This document shows, piece by piece, positions 15,633 to 24,513 of a stretch of DNA of 64,000 nt (positions are counted from its first letter, which is position 1; each line of letters opens with the position of its first letter). The stretch is taken from NCBI RefSeq assembly GCF_001792815.1, contig NZ_CP017674.1:1674001-1738000 (forward strand). The letters are read 5' to 3'. The notes under the pieces were generated by a model. The model worked only from the letters and a program-made list of their open reading frames with translations. It ran no database searches and was not told where the DNA came from. Source of the stretch: Microbacterium sp. BH-3-3-3. GTDB taxonomy: Bacteria > Actinomycetota > Actinomycetes > Actinomycetales > Microbacteriaceae. Position numbers and translations under genes: made by a program.

Positions 15633-18578
15633 GTGAGATTCGAAGTCAACGGGGCGACGGTCGAGGCCGACCCCCGCCCGGGGCAGAGCGCGCGCACGCT
15701 GCTGCGTGAGACGGGCCACGTCGAGGTGAAGAAGGGCTGCGACGCGGGTGACTGCGGCGCCTGTTCGGTGCTGCTCGACGGTGCGCCCACGCACTCGTGC
15801 ATCGTGCCGGCCGTGCGGTTGGAGGGCCGGTCGATCACGACGGCGGCGGGGCTCGCCCCCGGCGACGAGCTCCACCCGGTGCAGGAGGCCCTGGCCGCCG
15901 GCTTCGGGTTCCAGTGCGGGTTCTGCACTCCGGGGATGAGTGTCACGGCATCCACGCTCACCCCCGACGACCTCCCCGACCTCGACCGCCGGATGAAGGG
16001 CAACCTGTGCCGGTGCACGGGGTACCGTCCGATCCGCGAAGCGATCCGGGCGTCGGTGCTGGGTCCCGTGCGCGAGACGGGTGGGGTCGCCGAGACGCGT
16101 GCGCCGCGGTCGACGTGCACGACTCCGGCTGTACCGTCGCCGACCGTGCCGGGATCGCTGGCGCAGCCGCATGTGCAGGAGTCGTGCGCCCCGGCGACCG
16201 GTGCCGGATCGTGCGCGGGACACGGCGCGACCTCGCCGGGTGCCGCCCATGCCGAGCCGGGGGTCGACGCCGCGGCAGCGGGACGCATCGGCACCTCGGT
16301 CGTCCCCGAAGCGGCGCGGCGGATCGTGCAGGGCCGCGAACCCTTCACGTTCGACGAGCCCGTGCCGGGCGGCCCGCCGCTGATCCTGCGCGTCGTCACC
16401 TCGCCCCACGCCCACGCGCGCGTGCGTTCCATCGACACCGCCGCCGCCCTCGCCGTGCCCGGCGTCGTCGCCGTGTTCACCCACGCCGACGTCCCCGAGG
16501 TGCGCTACTCCACCGGACGCCACGAGCACCGCACCGATGACCCCGACGACACCCGCATGCTCGACGACGTCGTGCGCCACGTCGGCCAGCGCGTCGTCGC
16601 GGTCGTCGCAGAGACGGCGGAAGCGGCGGATGCCGGGTGCCGGGCCGTCCGCATCGACTACGACGTCTTGCCCGCCGTCTTCGACCCCGACGAGGCGCGG
16701 AGCCCCGGCGCCCCGCTGCTGCACCCCGACCGCACGCCCGCGGAGCGCGTGATGGCGGCCGAACGCAACGTCGTCGCGGGCTTCCACACCGGGCACGGCG
16801 GCGACATCGACGCCGCCCTCGCCGCGAGCCACACGACCGTGACCGGCGAGTGGAGCTCGTCGCGGGTCACGCACGCCGCGCTCGAGACGCACGGCTCGGT
16901 CGGATGGCTCGACGACGAGGGGCGCCTCGTCGTGCGCTCGTCGACCCAGGTACCGTTCCTCGCCCGCAACGAACTCGTGCACATCTTCGGCCTCGAGCCG
17001 CACCGCGTGCGCGTCTACGCCACGCGTGTCGGCGGCGGCTTCGGCGGGAAGCAGGAGCTGTTCACCGAAGACCTCACGGCCCTCGCCGTGCTGAGACTCG
17101 GTCGGCCCGTCGCGTACGAGTTCTCGCGCACCGACCAGTTCGTGCGGGCGTCCCTCCGGCATCCGATGCGCGTACGCGTGAGCTTGGGGGCGGATGCCGG
17201 GGGCACACTCACCGCGATGAAGCTCGACGTGCTGAGCGACACCGGCGCGTACGGCAACCACGCGATCGGCGTGCTGTTCCACTCGTGCGCCGAGTCGACG
17301 ACGCTGTACCGCGTCCCGGTGAAGTGGATCGACGCCGAGGCCGTGTACACGAACAACCCGCCGTCGGGGGCGTTCCGCGGGTACGGCCTCGGGCAGGTGG
17401 TCTTCGCCGTCGAGTCGGCGCTCGACGCGCTCGCGGAGCGGCTCGACATCGACCCGTTCGACCTGCGCCGTATCAACGCGGTGAAGGAGGGCGACCCGCT
17501 GCACCCCGATGACGACGAGAAGTACGAGGAAGACCTGATCTGGGGCAGTTACGGCCTCGACCAGTGTCTCGACCTCGCGCAGAACGCCCTGCGTCGCGGC
17601 AACGGCGTCGAGGCCCCCGCGGGCTGGGTCGTCGGCGAGGGCATGGCCGCCGCGATGATCGCCACGATGGCCCCACGCGGGCACATCGCCCACACCACGG
17701 CGACGCTGCGGCCCGACGGCACCTACCTGCTGCGCGTCGGTACCGCCGAGTTCGGCAACGGCACCTCCACGGTGCACCGGCAGATCGCCGCGACCGTGCT
17801 CGACGCCGCTCCCGAGCGTCTCGAGCTGTGGGCCGCCGACACCGACGCGGTGCGCCACGACACGGGCGCCTTCGCCTCGGCCGGAACCGTCGTGGCCGGC
17901 AAGGCGCTCTTCGGCGCGTGCACGGCGCTCCGCCGCCGCATGATCGCCCTCGCGGCCGAGCTCGCGGGCGGGGAGTCCGCCGCAGCCGAGACGGTCGACG
18001 ATGTGGAGTTCACGGCATCCGGAATCCGCGTCGCGAACGAAGTCGTCACGTGGGAGCGGATCATCGCGGCCGCCCCCGCCGACCACGTCGACGCCGAGGG
18101 CCTCACGGCCGACGGCGCGGAGTTCGGCGACCTGCGCTCGCTCGCGTTCAACGTGCACGCCGTGCGAGTGGCCGTCGACCCCGAGACGGGCACGGTGGCC
18201 GTGCTGCAGTCGATCCAGACCGCCGACGCGGGCGTGGTCATCAACCCGGCGCAGTGCCGCGGGCAGATCGAGGGCGGCGCCGCTCAGGCCCTGGGCGGCG
18301 CCCTGTACGAAGAGGTGCTGCTCGAGGACGGCGTCGTGCAGAACCCGGTGTTCCGCACATACCGCGTACCGCAGTTCGCCGACGTGCCCGACACCGAGGT
18401 GTACTTCGCCGAGACCGACGACAGCCTGGGGCCGTTCGGGGCCAAGTCGATGAGCGAATCGCCCTACAACCCGGTCGGCGCCGCCATCGGCAACGCGGTC
18501 TCGCGCGCCCTGGGACGCCGGGGATACGAGCTGCCGTTCTCGCGTGACCGGGTGTGGAGGTTGGCCGGCGGGGCCTGA
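15633..18578 (+). CDS. Xanthine dehydrogenase, fused [2Fe-2S] and molybdenum-binding subunits
   Basis: A 981-residue enzyme that should oxidise hypoxanthine or xanthine to urate. Residues 1-150 form the two-cluster Fe-S unit: Cys36, 41, 44 and 56 for the plant-ferredoxin-type cluster and Cys95, 98, 126 and 128 for the second. An Ala/Gly/Cys-rich linker (about 150-220) joins it to the molybdopterin domain, with GGGFGGKQE from residue 467, the substrate arginine stretch AFRGYG at 580-585 and the likely catalytic Glu942 in [13 protein letters not shown] at 15633 is chosen because GACGGAGGGG lies just upstream. In most bacteria these parts are separate proteins. The C-terminal Glu context differs from the common GVGE form. 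Confidence 0.9.
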   Translation: MRFEVNGATVEADPRPGQSARTLLRETGHVEVKKGCDAGDCGACSVLLDGAPTHSCIVPAVRLEGRSITTAAGLAPGDELHPVQEALAAGFGFQCGFCTPGMSVTASTLTPDDLPDLDRRMKGNLCRCTGYRPIREAIRASVLGPVRETGGVAETRAPRSTCTTPAVPSPTVPGSLAQPHVQESCAPATGAGSCAGHGATSPGAAHAEPGVDAAAAGRIGTSVVPEAARRIVQGREPFTFDEPVPGGPPLILRVVTSPHAHARVRSIDTAAALAVPGVVAVFTHADVPEVRYSTGRHEHRTDDPDDTRMLDDVVRHVGQRVVAVVAETAEAADAGCRAVRIDYDVLPAVFDPDEARSPGAPLLHPDRTPAERVMAAERNVVAGFHTGHGGDIDAALAASHTTVTGEWSSSRVTHAALETHGSVGWLDDEGRLVVRSSTQVPFLARNELVHIFGLEPHRVRVYATRVGGGFGGKQELFTEDLTALAVLRLGRPVAYEFSRTDQFVRASLRHPMRVRVSLGADAGGTLTAMKLDVLSDTGAYGNHAIGVLFHSCAESTTLYRVPVKWIDAEAVYTNNPPSGAFRGYGLGQVVFAVESALDALAERLDIDPFDLRRINAVKEGDPLHPDDDEKYEEDLIWGSYGLDQCLDLAQNALRRGNGVEAPAGWVVGEGMAAAMIATMAPRGHIAHTTATLRPDGTYLLRVGTAEFGNGTSTVHRQIAATVLDAAPERLELWAADTDAVRHDTGAFASAGTVVAGKALFGACTALRRRMIALAAELAGGESAAAETVDDVEFTASGIRVANEVVTWERIIAAAPADHVDAEGLTADGAEFGDLRSLAFNVHAVRVAVDPETGTVAVLQSIQTADAGVVINPAQCRGQIEGGAAQALGGALYEEVLLEDGVVQNPVFRTYRVPQFADVPDTEVYFAETDDSLGPFGAKSMSESPYNPVGAAIGNAVSRALGRRGYELPFSRDRVWRLAGGA

Positions 18579-18596
18579 GCCGGGCCGGATGCGGCA

Positions 18597-18646
18597 TGTC
18601 CCACTTCGTGCGACTCACGCCCTCGGAACCTGCACGAAGTGGGACA
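18597..18646. repeat. Palindromic repeat, family B copy 1
   Basis: Arms TGTCCCACTTCGTGC (18597-18611) and GCACGAAGTGGGACA (18632-18646) are perfectly complementary around a 20-nt spacer. It lies between convergent genes, 19 nt after the xanthine dehydrogenase stop, and may also act as its terminator. Confidence 0.88.
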
Positions 18647-18693
18647 CGGGGGCTCGCCGTTGGGGCAGAGTCAGCGTGGCGCGCGCTTGCGGG

Positions 18694-18760
18694 GTTCGGG
18701 GCGCGCATTGTGCAGTGGGGCGTCCCTGACCCGCCCCGCTGCACCGTTGCCGCCCCATTC
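18694..18760. repeat. Palindromic repeat, family C copy 1
   Basis: Nested inverted repeat: outer GTTCGGGGCGCG with a degenerate right partner CGCCCCATTC, inner GTGCAGTGGGGCG (18710-18722) and CGCCCCGCTGCAC (18732-18744). It is 48 nt after the family-B element in the same convergent gap. Confidence 0.85.
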
Positions 18761-18806
18761 CAGGCGTGGCTCCTCGGCTCGCCGACGCCGCGGCCGCGTC
18801 CCGCGG

Positions 18807-19664
18807 TCAGAGCGGCGTCGCGCCGCCCCGCACGACGATGCCGCCGGATGCCGGGACGTCGACGTCCAGCACGCTCGGCCGGCCGATGTGCCGCCCCTGC
18901 CGCACCGTGAAGCCGAACGGAGCGGGAACGCCGACGCGCTCGCGCAGATACGCCCCCAGCGAGGCGGCGGCGGAGCCCGTGGCGGGGTCTTCGGTGATGT
19001 CGCCGACGGGGAAGAGGTTGCGGGCCTCGGCGACGAGGCCGTCGGCGAGACCGCCCGCGACGTGCACCACGATGGCGGTGCCCTTCCATCCGCGTTCGTC
19101 GAGGAGTTCCCGCATCGCACCGGGATCGAAGGTGAACGTGTCGAACACCTCGCGCGCGGTCACCGCGACGACCGGGTGCAGGTTGCCGGCGAAGGACTGC
19201 GCCAGCGGCATCCGCTCGTCCAGGTCGGCGTGGGTCAGGCCCATCAGGCCGAGCAGGCGGTCGGCCACCTCGGGCTCCAGGTCGATGACCCGCGGCTCGA
19301 CGCTGGTGAACCCGGCGACCATGGCGCCCTCGGCGTCGCGCTCGGTGACCACGTCGACCGCGCCCGCAGCGGTGTCGAAGACGTAGCTGCCGGTGCCCTC
19401 GATCTCGGCGAGCGCGACCGCCGTCGCGATGGTGGCGTGTCCGCAGAAGGGCACCTCGTCGTCGGGCGAGAAGTACCGCACGGCGACGCGGTCGCCCTCG
19501 CGCGCAGTCACGAACGCCGTCTCGGGGTGGCCGAGGTCAGCCGCGATGCGCTGCATCTGCGCGTCGTCGAGGGAGGTCGCGTCCAGGACGACACCCGCGG
19601 GGTTGCCGCCCCCGGGTTCGGCCGCGAAGGCGAGCAACTGCAGGATGCCGGGGGTGTCGGTCAT
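18807..19664 (-). CDS. PhzF-family isomerase/epimerase-like protein
   Basis: A 285-residue member of the PhzF fold (two DapF-like halves). The catalytic glutamate is Glu48 in GHPETAFV; the FSPDDEVPFCGHATIATA and EDPATGSAAASLGAYL stretches are the other conserved blocks, and the protein has the normal family length. PhzF enzymes shift double bonds or protons in small acids; only a few substrates are known. The ATG at 19664 was preferred to a longer form because the family begins with the VLQLLAFAA-type strand. It is the last gene of the minus-strand ureide cluster but is separated by 126 nt from allantoate amidohydrolase, so it need not belong to the pathway. Confidence 0.88.
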   Translation of the reverse strand: MTDTPGILQLLAFAAEPGGGNPAGVVLDATSLDDAQMQRIAADLGHPETAFVTAREGDRVAVRYFSPDDEVPFCGHATIATAVALAEIEGTGSYVFDTAAGAVDVVTERDAEGAMVAGFTSVEPRVIDLEPEVADRLLGLMGLTHADLDERMPLAQSFAGNLHPVVAVTAREVFDTFTFDPGAMRELLDERGWKGTAIVVHVAGGLADGLVAEARNLFPVGDITEDPATGSAAASLGAYLRERVGVPAPFGFTVRQGRHIGRPSVLDVDVPASGGIVVRGGATPL

Positions 19665-19790
19665 GCCACGATTCTCGTGCAGGACCGGCGATCGTCTGAC
19701 AGCCAATCCAGGGTGAGTGGATCGGTCGCCGCACTCCGGCGACGCCGCCCGTCGGGTGACGTTCGCCGCGCACCCGATCGCCGTACCGCC

Positions 19791-21074
19791 TCAGCGGGGC
19801 TCCGCGCCCAGGTGCAGCACCGCCTCGGCGAGCGCGCGGATCCCCACCGCCACATCGCCGCCCGCGACCGCCTCGTCGGGGTGGTGGCTGATGCCGTCGG
19901 GATTGCGCAGGAACAGCATGCCGACGTCGGTGATGGCGCCGATCGCCATGGCGTCGTGCCCCGCGCGGCTGAAGAGGGTGGGGGCCTCGCCGCCGATGCC
20001 CGCGCGCACGACGTCCTGCAGCAGCGGGGCACAGAACACCGCGGGCGCACTGTGCACCTCGCGGGCGCTCCACCGCAGGCCGCGGCGGCCCATGATGGCA
20101 TCCAATTCGGCCGAGATCGCGTTCCACGTGTCGTCGCGGGTGGTGTCGAACTCACCGCGCAGGTCGAGCGAGAGGTGCGCCTCACCGGGCACGACGTTCA
20201 CCGCGCCGGGGAACGCCTCGAGCTGTCCGACGGTGCCGACGATGTGGTGCTCGCCGCGGCAGATGCGCTCGACCGCCAGGGCGGCTTCGCTCGCGCCGAG
20301 CAGCGCGTCGCGACGCAGGTCGTAGGGCGTGCCGCCGGCGTGCCGGGCCTCGCCCTCGACGACGAGCTGGAAGCGCCGCGCCGACGCGATCGACGACACC
20401 GCGGCGAGCGCCTGCCCGGCGCGGTGGAGTTCGGGTCCCTGCTCGATGTGGGCTTCGAGGTAGGCGACGAGGTGGTCGGGCTCGCGGGCGGCCTCGCCGA
20501 TACGGCCGGGGTCGAGACCGAAGTCGCGGAACGCGTCGCGCAGGGTGACTCCGTCGGCGTCGGTCAGCTCCCACCAGGAGGCATCCCACTGGCCGGCCAC
20601 CGCCGACGACCCCAGCAGCGCCTTGCCGAAGCGCGTGCCCTCCTCGTCGGAGAACGCGACGACCTCGAGAGCGAACGGGAAGGGACTGGATGCCACGCCG
20701 TCGTCGTCGATGCGTCGCACGAGCCGCACGACCTCGAGGGCCATCAGCACGCCGACGATGCCGTCGAAACGGCCGGCGTCGGGCACGGTGTCGAGGTGCG
20801 AGCCCATCAACAGCGCCGGGGCGTCGGGCGCCCCCGCGGGGGCGAGACGGCCGACCTGGTTGCCCACCGCGTCCTGTCGCGTCGTCATGCCGAGCTCGCG
20901 CATCCACTCGGCCGCGAGGCGGTTGACGCGAGCGTGCTCGGGCGAGAGGTAGACGCGCGTGATGCTGCCGGGCGTTGCGGTGATGCGCGCCAGTTCTTCG
21001 CACCGCCCCATGACGCGCCGGGCGGCCGCGTCGATGTGCGCGGGATCGACGGCGAGGCGCGTGGCGGCGGTCAC
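19791..21074 (-). CDS. Allantoate amidohydrolase (M20 / N-carbamoyl amino acid hydrolase type)
   Basis: A 427-residue dinuclear-metal amidohydrolase that removes the carbamoyl nitrogen of allantoate to give ureidoglycine, CO2 and ammonia. Metal-site elements are GSHLDTVPDAGRFDG (His93 and Asp104), FSDEEGTRFG, EAHIEQGP and the late SRAGHDAMAIG; the HAGGTPYDLRRDAL dimer-domain block is typical of AllC/HyuC enzymes. AllC and N-carbamoyl-L-amino acid hydrolases are hard to tell apart by sequence, but the position downstream of allantoinase and ureidoglycine aminotransferase favours allantoate. GTG at 21074 has GGAGAGC upstream. The gene is 76 nt after the aminotransferase gene in one minus-strand unit. 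Confidence 0.85.
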   Translation of the reverse strand: MTAATRLAVDPAHIDAAARRVMGRCEELARITATPGSITRVYLSPEHARVNRLAAEWMRELGMTTRQDAVGNQVGRLAPAGAPDAPALLMGSHLDTVPDAGRFDGIVGVLMALEVVRLVRRIDDDGVASSPFPFALEVVAFSDEEGTRFGKALLGSSAVAGQWDASWWELTDADGVTLRDAFRDFGLDPGRIGEAAREPDHLVAYLEAHIEQGPELHRAGQALAAVSSIASARRFQLVVEGEARHAGGTPYDLRRDALLGASEAALAVERICRGEHHIVGTVGQLEAFPGAVNVVPGEAHLSLDLRGEFDTTRDDTWNAISAELDAIMGRRGLRWSAREVHSAPAVFCAPLLQDVVRAGIGGEAPTLFSRAGHDAMAIGAITDVGMLFLRNPDGISHHPDEAVAGGDVAVGIRALAEAVLHLGAEPR

Positions 21075-21150
21075 GATCGCTCTCCGCGCGAACGAGGGCC
21101 GCGGCGACCGCGGCCGAGCACGACGGCCGCACCGGGGACGAGAGCGCGGC

Positions 21151-22386
21151 TCACGCCACCGCCCCCGCGTACACGCCCTGCGCCGCCTCGACACCGCCGC
21201 CCGCGGGCACCGCTGCCCCGTGTCGACGCAACACCGCCTCGAGGGCGGCGAGGGTGGTGAGCACCGCATCGGTACGCGCGTTGTAGCCCATGGTGCCGAT
21301 GCGCCAGACGCGCCCGTGCAGCGGGCCGAAGGACGTGCCGATCTCGATGCCGAAGTCGCTCAGCAGCTCGCTGCGCACGGCGTCGCCGACGACGGCATCG
21401 GGGATCTCGACCGCCACGACGTTGGTCATCTTGTGGGCCACGTCACCGAACACGGTGAGCCCCAGGCCCTCGACACCGGCGAGCATCGCGGCACCGTGCA
21501 GGGCGTGCCGCTCGATCACGGCGTCGCGGCCCTCGAGCAGCAGCACGCGCGCGCACTCCCGCGCCCCGTAGAGCATGGTCGTGGCCTCGGTGTGGTGGTT
21601 GAGGCGCCGCGGGCCCCAGTAGTCGAGGATCATCGCCAGGTCGAAGTAGTTCGAGCGGATGAAGTCGGAGGCCACGGCATCGCCCTCCTCGCGGATCCCG
21701 GCTTCGACGCGCGCGCGGGACCGCACGATCTCGACCGCGCGATCCGACAGGCTGAGCGGCGCCGACCCCGAGGGGCCCCCGAGGCATTTCTGCAGGCCGG
21801 CGGTGGCGGCATCCAGCCCCCAGGCATCCATCTCGAAGGCGTTGCCGCCGAGCGAAGCGGTCGCGTCGGTGTAGAAGAGGGCGCCGTGGGCGCGGCAGAT
21901 CTCGCCGATCTCGTCGAGGGGCTGCAGCATGGTCGTCGAGGTGTCGCCCTGCACGCAGGCCACCAGGTGTGGCTTCACCCGCTCGATCGCCTCGCGGATC
22001 GTCGAGACCGGGAACACCTGCCCCCACGGCACCTCGATCGTGTGCACCTCGGCCAGCGCGCGCTCGGCGATCTCGGCGAGCAGGTGGCCGAAGCGCCCGA
22101 ACACGGGCACCAGCACCCGGTCCCCGGGACGGATCAGCGAGATCATCGCGGCCTCGATGCCCGCGCGGCTCGTGCCGTCGATGAGCACGGTGGCGTCGTT
22201 GTCGGTGCCCCAGACCTGCCGATACAGATCCTGCGTCTCGGTCATGGTCGCGGTCATGAAGGGGTCGTACTGACCCACGAGCGGCGCACCCATCGCGCGC
22301 AACACGCTGGGGTAGGCCGAGATGGGCCCGGGGCCCATCAGCAGACGCGCGGGCGGGTCGATCGGGCCGGGGATCTGGGTGTTCAC
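21151..22386 (-). CDS. pucG: (S)-ureidoglycine-glyoxylate aminotransferase (class V, PucG-like)
   Basis: A 411-residue PLP enzyme of the alanine-glyoxylate aminotransferase branch. PLP should bind Lys200 in AGLQKCLGGPSG; the N-terminal LLMGPGPISAYPSVLRAMGAPLVGQYDPF and SNYFDLAMILDYW stretches are typical of purine-catabolism members. Known PucG/UGXT enzymes move the amino group of ureidoglycine to glyoxylate, giving glycine and oxalurate. That fits here, because the preceding gene encodes an amidase with an oxalurate-type HpxZ domain. It lies between that amidase gene and allantoate amidohydrolase. Specificity over serine- or alanine-glyoxylate transamination is inferred from context. Confidence 0.85.
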   Translation of the reverse strand: MNTQIPGPIDPPARLLMGPGPISAYPSVLRAMGAPLVGQYDPFMTATMTETQDLYRQVWGTDNDATVLIDGTSRAGIEAAMISLIRPGDRVLVPVFGRFGHLLAEIAERALAEVHTIEVPWGQVFPVSTIREAIERVKPHLVACVQGDTSTTMLQPLDEIGEICRAHGALFYTDATASLGGNAFEMDAWGLDAATAGLQKCLGGPSGSAPLSLSDRAVEIVRSRARVEAGIREEGDAVASDFIRSNYFDLAMILDYWGPRRLNHHTEATTMLYGARECARVLLLEGRDAVIERHALHGAAMLAGVEGLGLTVFGDVAHKMTNVVAVEIPDAVVGDAVRSELLSDFGIEIGTSFGPLHGRVWRIGTMGYNARTDAVLTTLAALEAVLRRHGAAVPAGGGVEAAQGVYAGAVA

Positions 22387-22479
22387 GAGGTCTCCATGGT
22401 GCGGGAGCGGCAGAGGCGGGAGGGACGGGGGCGACGGGGGCGACGGGAGCGGAAGGAGCCGGGGCGGAGGGACGCGCCG

Positions 22480-22575
22480 CGCAGAACTCCTGAGTTTCCG
22501 ACGGCGCCCGCGGTTCGCGCCCCGTCGTCATGGGGTCGGGTGCTGAACGCGACGCGTTTTCTCAGGAGTTTCGCA
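22480..22575. repeat. Palindromic repeat, family D copy 1
   Basis: Core arms AACTCCTGAG (22485-22494) and CTCAGGAGTT (22561-22570) separated by about 66 nt, with weaker pairing beyond (GCAG and TCGC). It occupies most of the 226-nt gap between the amidase and aminotransferase genes of one minus-strand unit. Confidence 0.8.
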
Positions 22576-22612
22576 CGGGAGGGGGCGCCGTCCCGGAACC
22601 GCATCCGCACCC

Positions 22613-24358
22613 TCACGACGTGCCCACGCCCGCGCCCACCAGGGCGGCGAGCCGACGCGCGAGGCGAACGAGGGCGATGTCGGTGCCGGCGCGCGAGACC
22701 AGGCACACGCCGACCGGCGCCGGACCGGCCGATGTCGGCAGCGTCAGCAACGGCACCGAGACGGCGGGCAGCCCCGCCACCGCCGCCGGGGCCGTCATAC
22801 GCAGCGTCGCGGCGCGGACGGCCTCGACATCGGCCGTCCGCAGCGGAGCGGGGCCCGGCACCGTGGGGAAGATCAGCACGGCGTCGCCGACCAGCTCGGT
22901 GAGGTGCTCGGCGAGGGGCTCGAGGTCGGCGCGGGCTCCCGCCTCCGCCTCGGGTGTGATGCGCGACGCGATCTCGAAACGTTCGGCCACGGCCGGGCCG
23001 ACGGCGCCGGGATGCGCGCGCAGCCAGTCGCCGTCGTTGCGCCACGCCTCGGCGCCCTGCACCGTGCGGAACGCCGTGAACGTGGCATCGAGATCGCCCG
23101 TGTGCACGGCCCGGAACGGGGGCGGATCATCGGATGCCGCGAGCGCGGCCAACAGACGCGAGAACGCCGCGCGGGTGGCGGGTTCGACGTGGTCGAGGAT
23201 CTCTTCGGGCACGAGGAAGCGCCACGGCAGGTCGGCACCCGAAGCTCCGTAGACGTTCTCGGTCGAGTCGGAGCCGTCGTAACTGAGGCACCAGTCGGCC
23301 ACCTTTTGCAGCGTCGCACCGTCGCGGGTGAGCCACCCGACGGTGTCGAAGGACTGCGCGAGCGGCAGCATGCCCTGGCGAGGAACGAGGTCGTGGGTCG
23401 TGCGCAGACCCCACAGGCCCTGGTACGACGCCGGCACACGGATGGAACCCGCGGTGTCGGTGGCGAGGCCGATGTCGGCGTGTCCCGAGGCGACCGCCGA
23501 TGCCGGTCCGCTCGACGATCCCCCCGGGAGCGCGCCGACGACGGCGCCGTTGGGCGGGGTGCCGTAGTGCGCGTTGTCTCCGGCGATCGAGTAGGCGAAC
23601 TCGTCGGTGCGGGCGATCCCGCGAAGCGACGCACCGCCCCGCAGCAGGTCGGCGACCGCGGGAGCCGTGGCCTTCTCGGGGCGCGCCCCTTCGAGGAAGG
23701 TCGGGTTTCCGGCGCCGATGCGGAACCCGGCGATCGCGAAGAGGTCTTTGACCGCGACCGTGAGCCCCGCCAGCGGCCCCTCCCACGCGCCCTGCAAGAA
23801 CGGATCGCCGACACTGCGCCAGATCGTACGGTCGAGCGCCGGGGTACGCGGGGTGACGTGCGCGGCGGTGATGAGCCAGCGTCCGTCGATCCGCTGCCAC
23901 ACCTGCGTCTGCAGGCCGCGCCCACCGCCGACGAAGCGCGAGACCGACATCAGCAGGGCGGCGTCGCCATCGGTGCTCTCCCCCTCGGTCGCGGACGAGA
24001 GCGGCCGATAGTGGATCTCGGCGATGTCGCGAGGGGGGACGCCGCCGCGAAGCGAGCGGAAACCGCTGATCGCGTCGTGACCGATCAGGAGCCCCGCCGT
24101 ATCACCGCGGAGGGTGTCGGGGCCGGGCGCGAAGAACGCGTCGAGGGCGTCGAGGTCGTTCGCGACGATCGCGCGCTCGTACGCGTCGAAGGCCGCACGG
24201 AGGTCGGCGGGGAGGGGCGGGGCGCCGGCGGCTCCGGGCGCGGTCTCGGTCGGGCGAGTGGCCGGGACGGCGGCTCCGGTCGCGGTCTCGGCCGTCCGGG
24301 CGGCGGGCGCGGTGCCGGCGTCGCCGGTTCCGGTGGCCGGGTTGCTGGCATCCATCAT
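22613..24358 (-). CDS. HpxZ/AtzH-like domain fused to an AtzE-family amidase
   Basis: A 581-residue two-domain protein. After a 48-residue Ala/Thr-rich tail, residues about 49-170 resemble the SnoaL-fold HpxZ/AtzH (DUF3225) family, with LPADLRAAFDAYERAIVANDLDALDAFF and RIDGRWLITAAHVTPRTP. Residues about 185-581 are an amidase-signature enzyme: Lys204 (AVKDLF), the Gly-Gly-Ser-Ser-Ser run at 279-283 and Ser305 in DTAGSIRVPAS. In Klebsiella hpx genes and the AtzEGH system these domains are separate neighbours that act on oxalurate or carboxylated ureas. Here they are one chain, coupled by ATGA to a 52-codon ORF. The likely substrate is oxalurate made by the aminotransferase downstream. Confidence 0.85.
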   Translation of the reverse strand: MMDASNPATGTGDAGTAPAARTAETATGAAVPATRPTETAPGAAGAPPLPADLRAAFDAYERAIVANDLDALDAFFAPGPDTLRGDTAGLLIGHDAISGFRSLRGGVPPRDIAEIHYRPLSSATEGESTDGDAALLMSVSRFVGGGRGLQTQVWQRIDGRWLITAAHVTPRTPALDRTIWRSVGDPFLQGAWEGPLAGLTVAVKDLFAIAGFRIGAGNPTFLEGARPEKATAPAVADLLRGGASLRGIARTDEFAYSIAGDNAHYGTPPNGAVVGALPGGSSSGPASAVASGHADIGLATDTAGSIRVPASYQGLWGLRTTHDLVPRQGMLPLAQSFDTVGWLTRDGATLQKVADWCLSYDGSDSTENVYGASGADLPWRFLVPEEILDHVEPATRAAFSRLLAALAASDDPPPFRAVHTGDLDATFTAFRTVQGAEAWRNDGDWLRAHPGAVGPAVAERFEIASRITPEAEAGARADLEPLAEHLTELVGDAVLIFPTVPGPAPLRTADVEAVRAATLRMTAPAAVAGLPAVSVPLLTLPTSAGPAPVGVCLVSRAGTDIALVRLARRLAALVGAGVGTS

Positions 24359-24513
24359 CGTGCGACCCCGTGCCCTCTGTCGTCGCGCCCGTCGAGTGTC
24401 CGAGACACGCCGTTCCGGGGCGGCGCCTCACGGCGTGTGATGGACACTCGACCCTCAGCGGGCTGGAGGGCGGACTCGACGCGGGCGAGTGCGGCCTCTA
24501 GTGCGGGGGTCAT
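24355..24513 (-). CDS. 52-residue overlapping ORF, possible AtzG/HpxX-like small subunit altered by a repeat
   Basis: A small ORF with a GGAGG ribosome-binding site 6 nt before its ATG. Its start overlaps the stop of the formamidase homologue (ATGA) and its stop overlaps the start of the amidase gene (ATGA), so translation of all three should be coupled. The first 19 residues (MTPALEAALARVESALQPA) form a helix of the kind that begins GatC/AtzG-like small subunits, which normally stand directly before AtzE-type amidases. The remainder is Arg-rich and is encoded by palindromic repeat A5. It may be a small subunit whose C-terminal half was replaced by the repeat, or only a coupling peptide. I cannot confirm homology by eye. 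Confidence 0.55.
   Translation of the reverse strand: MTPALEAALARVESALQPAEGRVSITRREAPPRNGVSRTLDGRDDRGHGVAR
24391..24452. repeat. Palindromic repeat, family A copy 5 (inside a small ORF)
   Basis: Arms GTCGAGTGTCC and GGACACTCGAC outside, ACACGCCG and CGGCGTGT inside, with a mismatched triplet (GAG against GAT) in mid-stem. Unlike other copies it lies within an operon and inside a translated frame. Confidence 0.88.

Noticed and set aside
15498..18158. 886-codon minus-strand frame opposite xanthine dehydrogenase
   Set aside because: Composition typical of an antisense shadow and no motifs; the plus strand has all Fe-S and molybdenum motifs.
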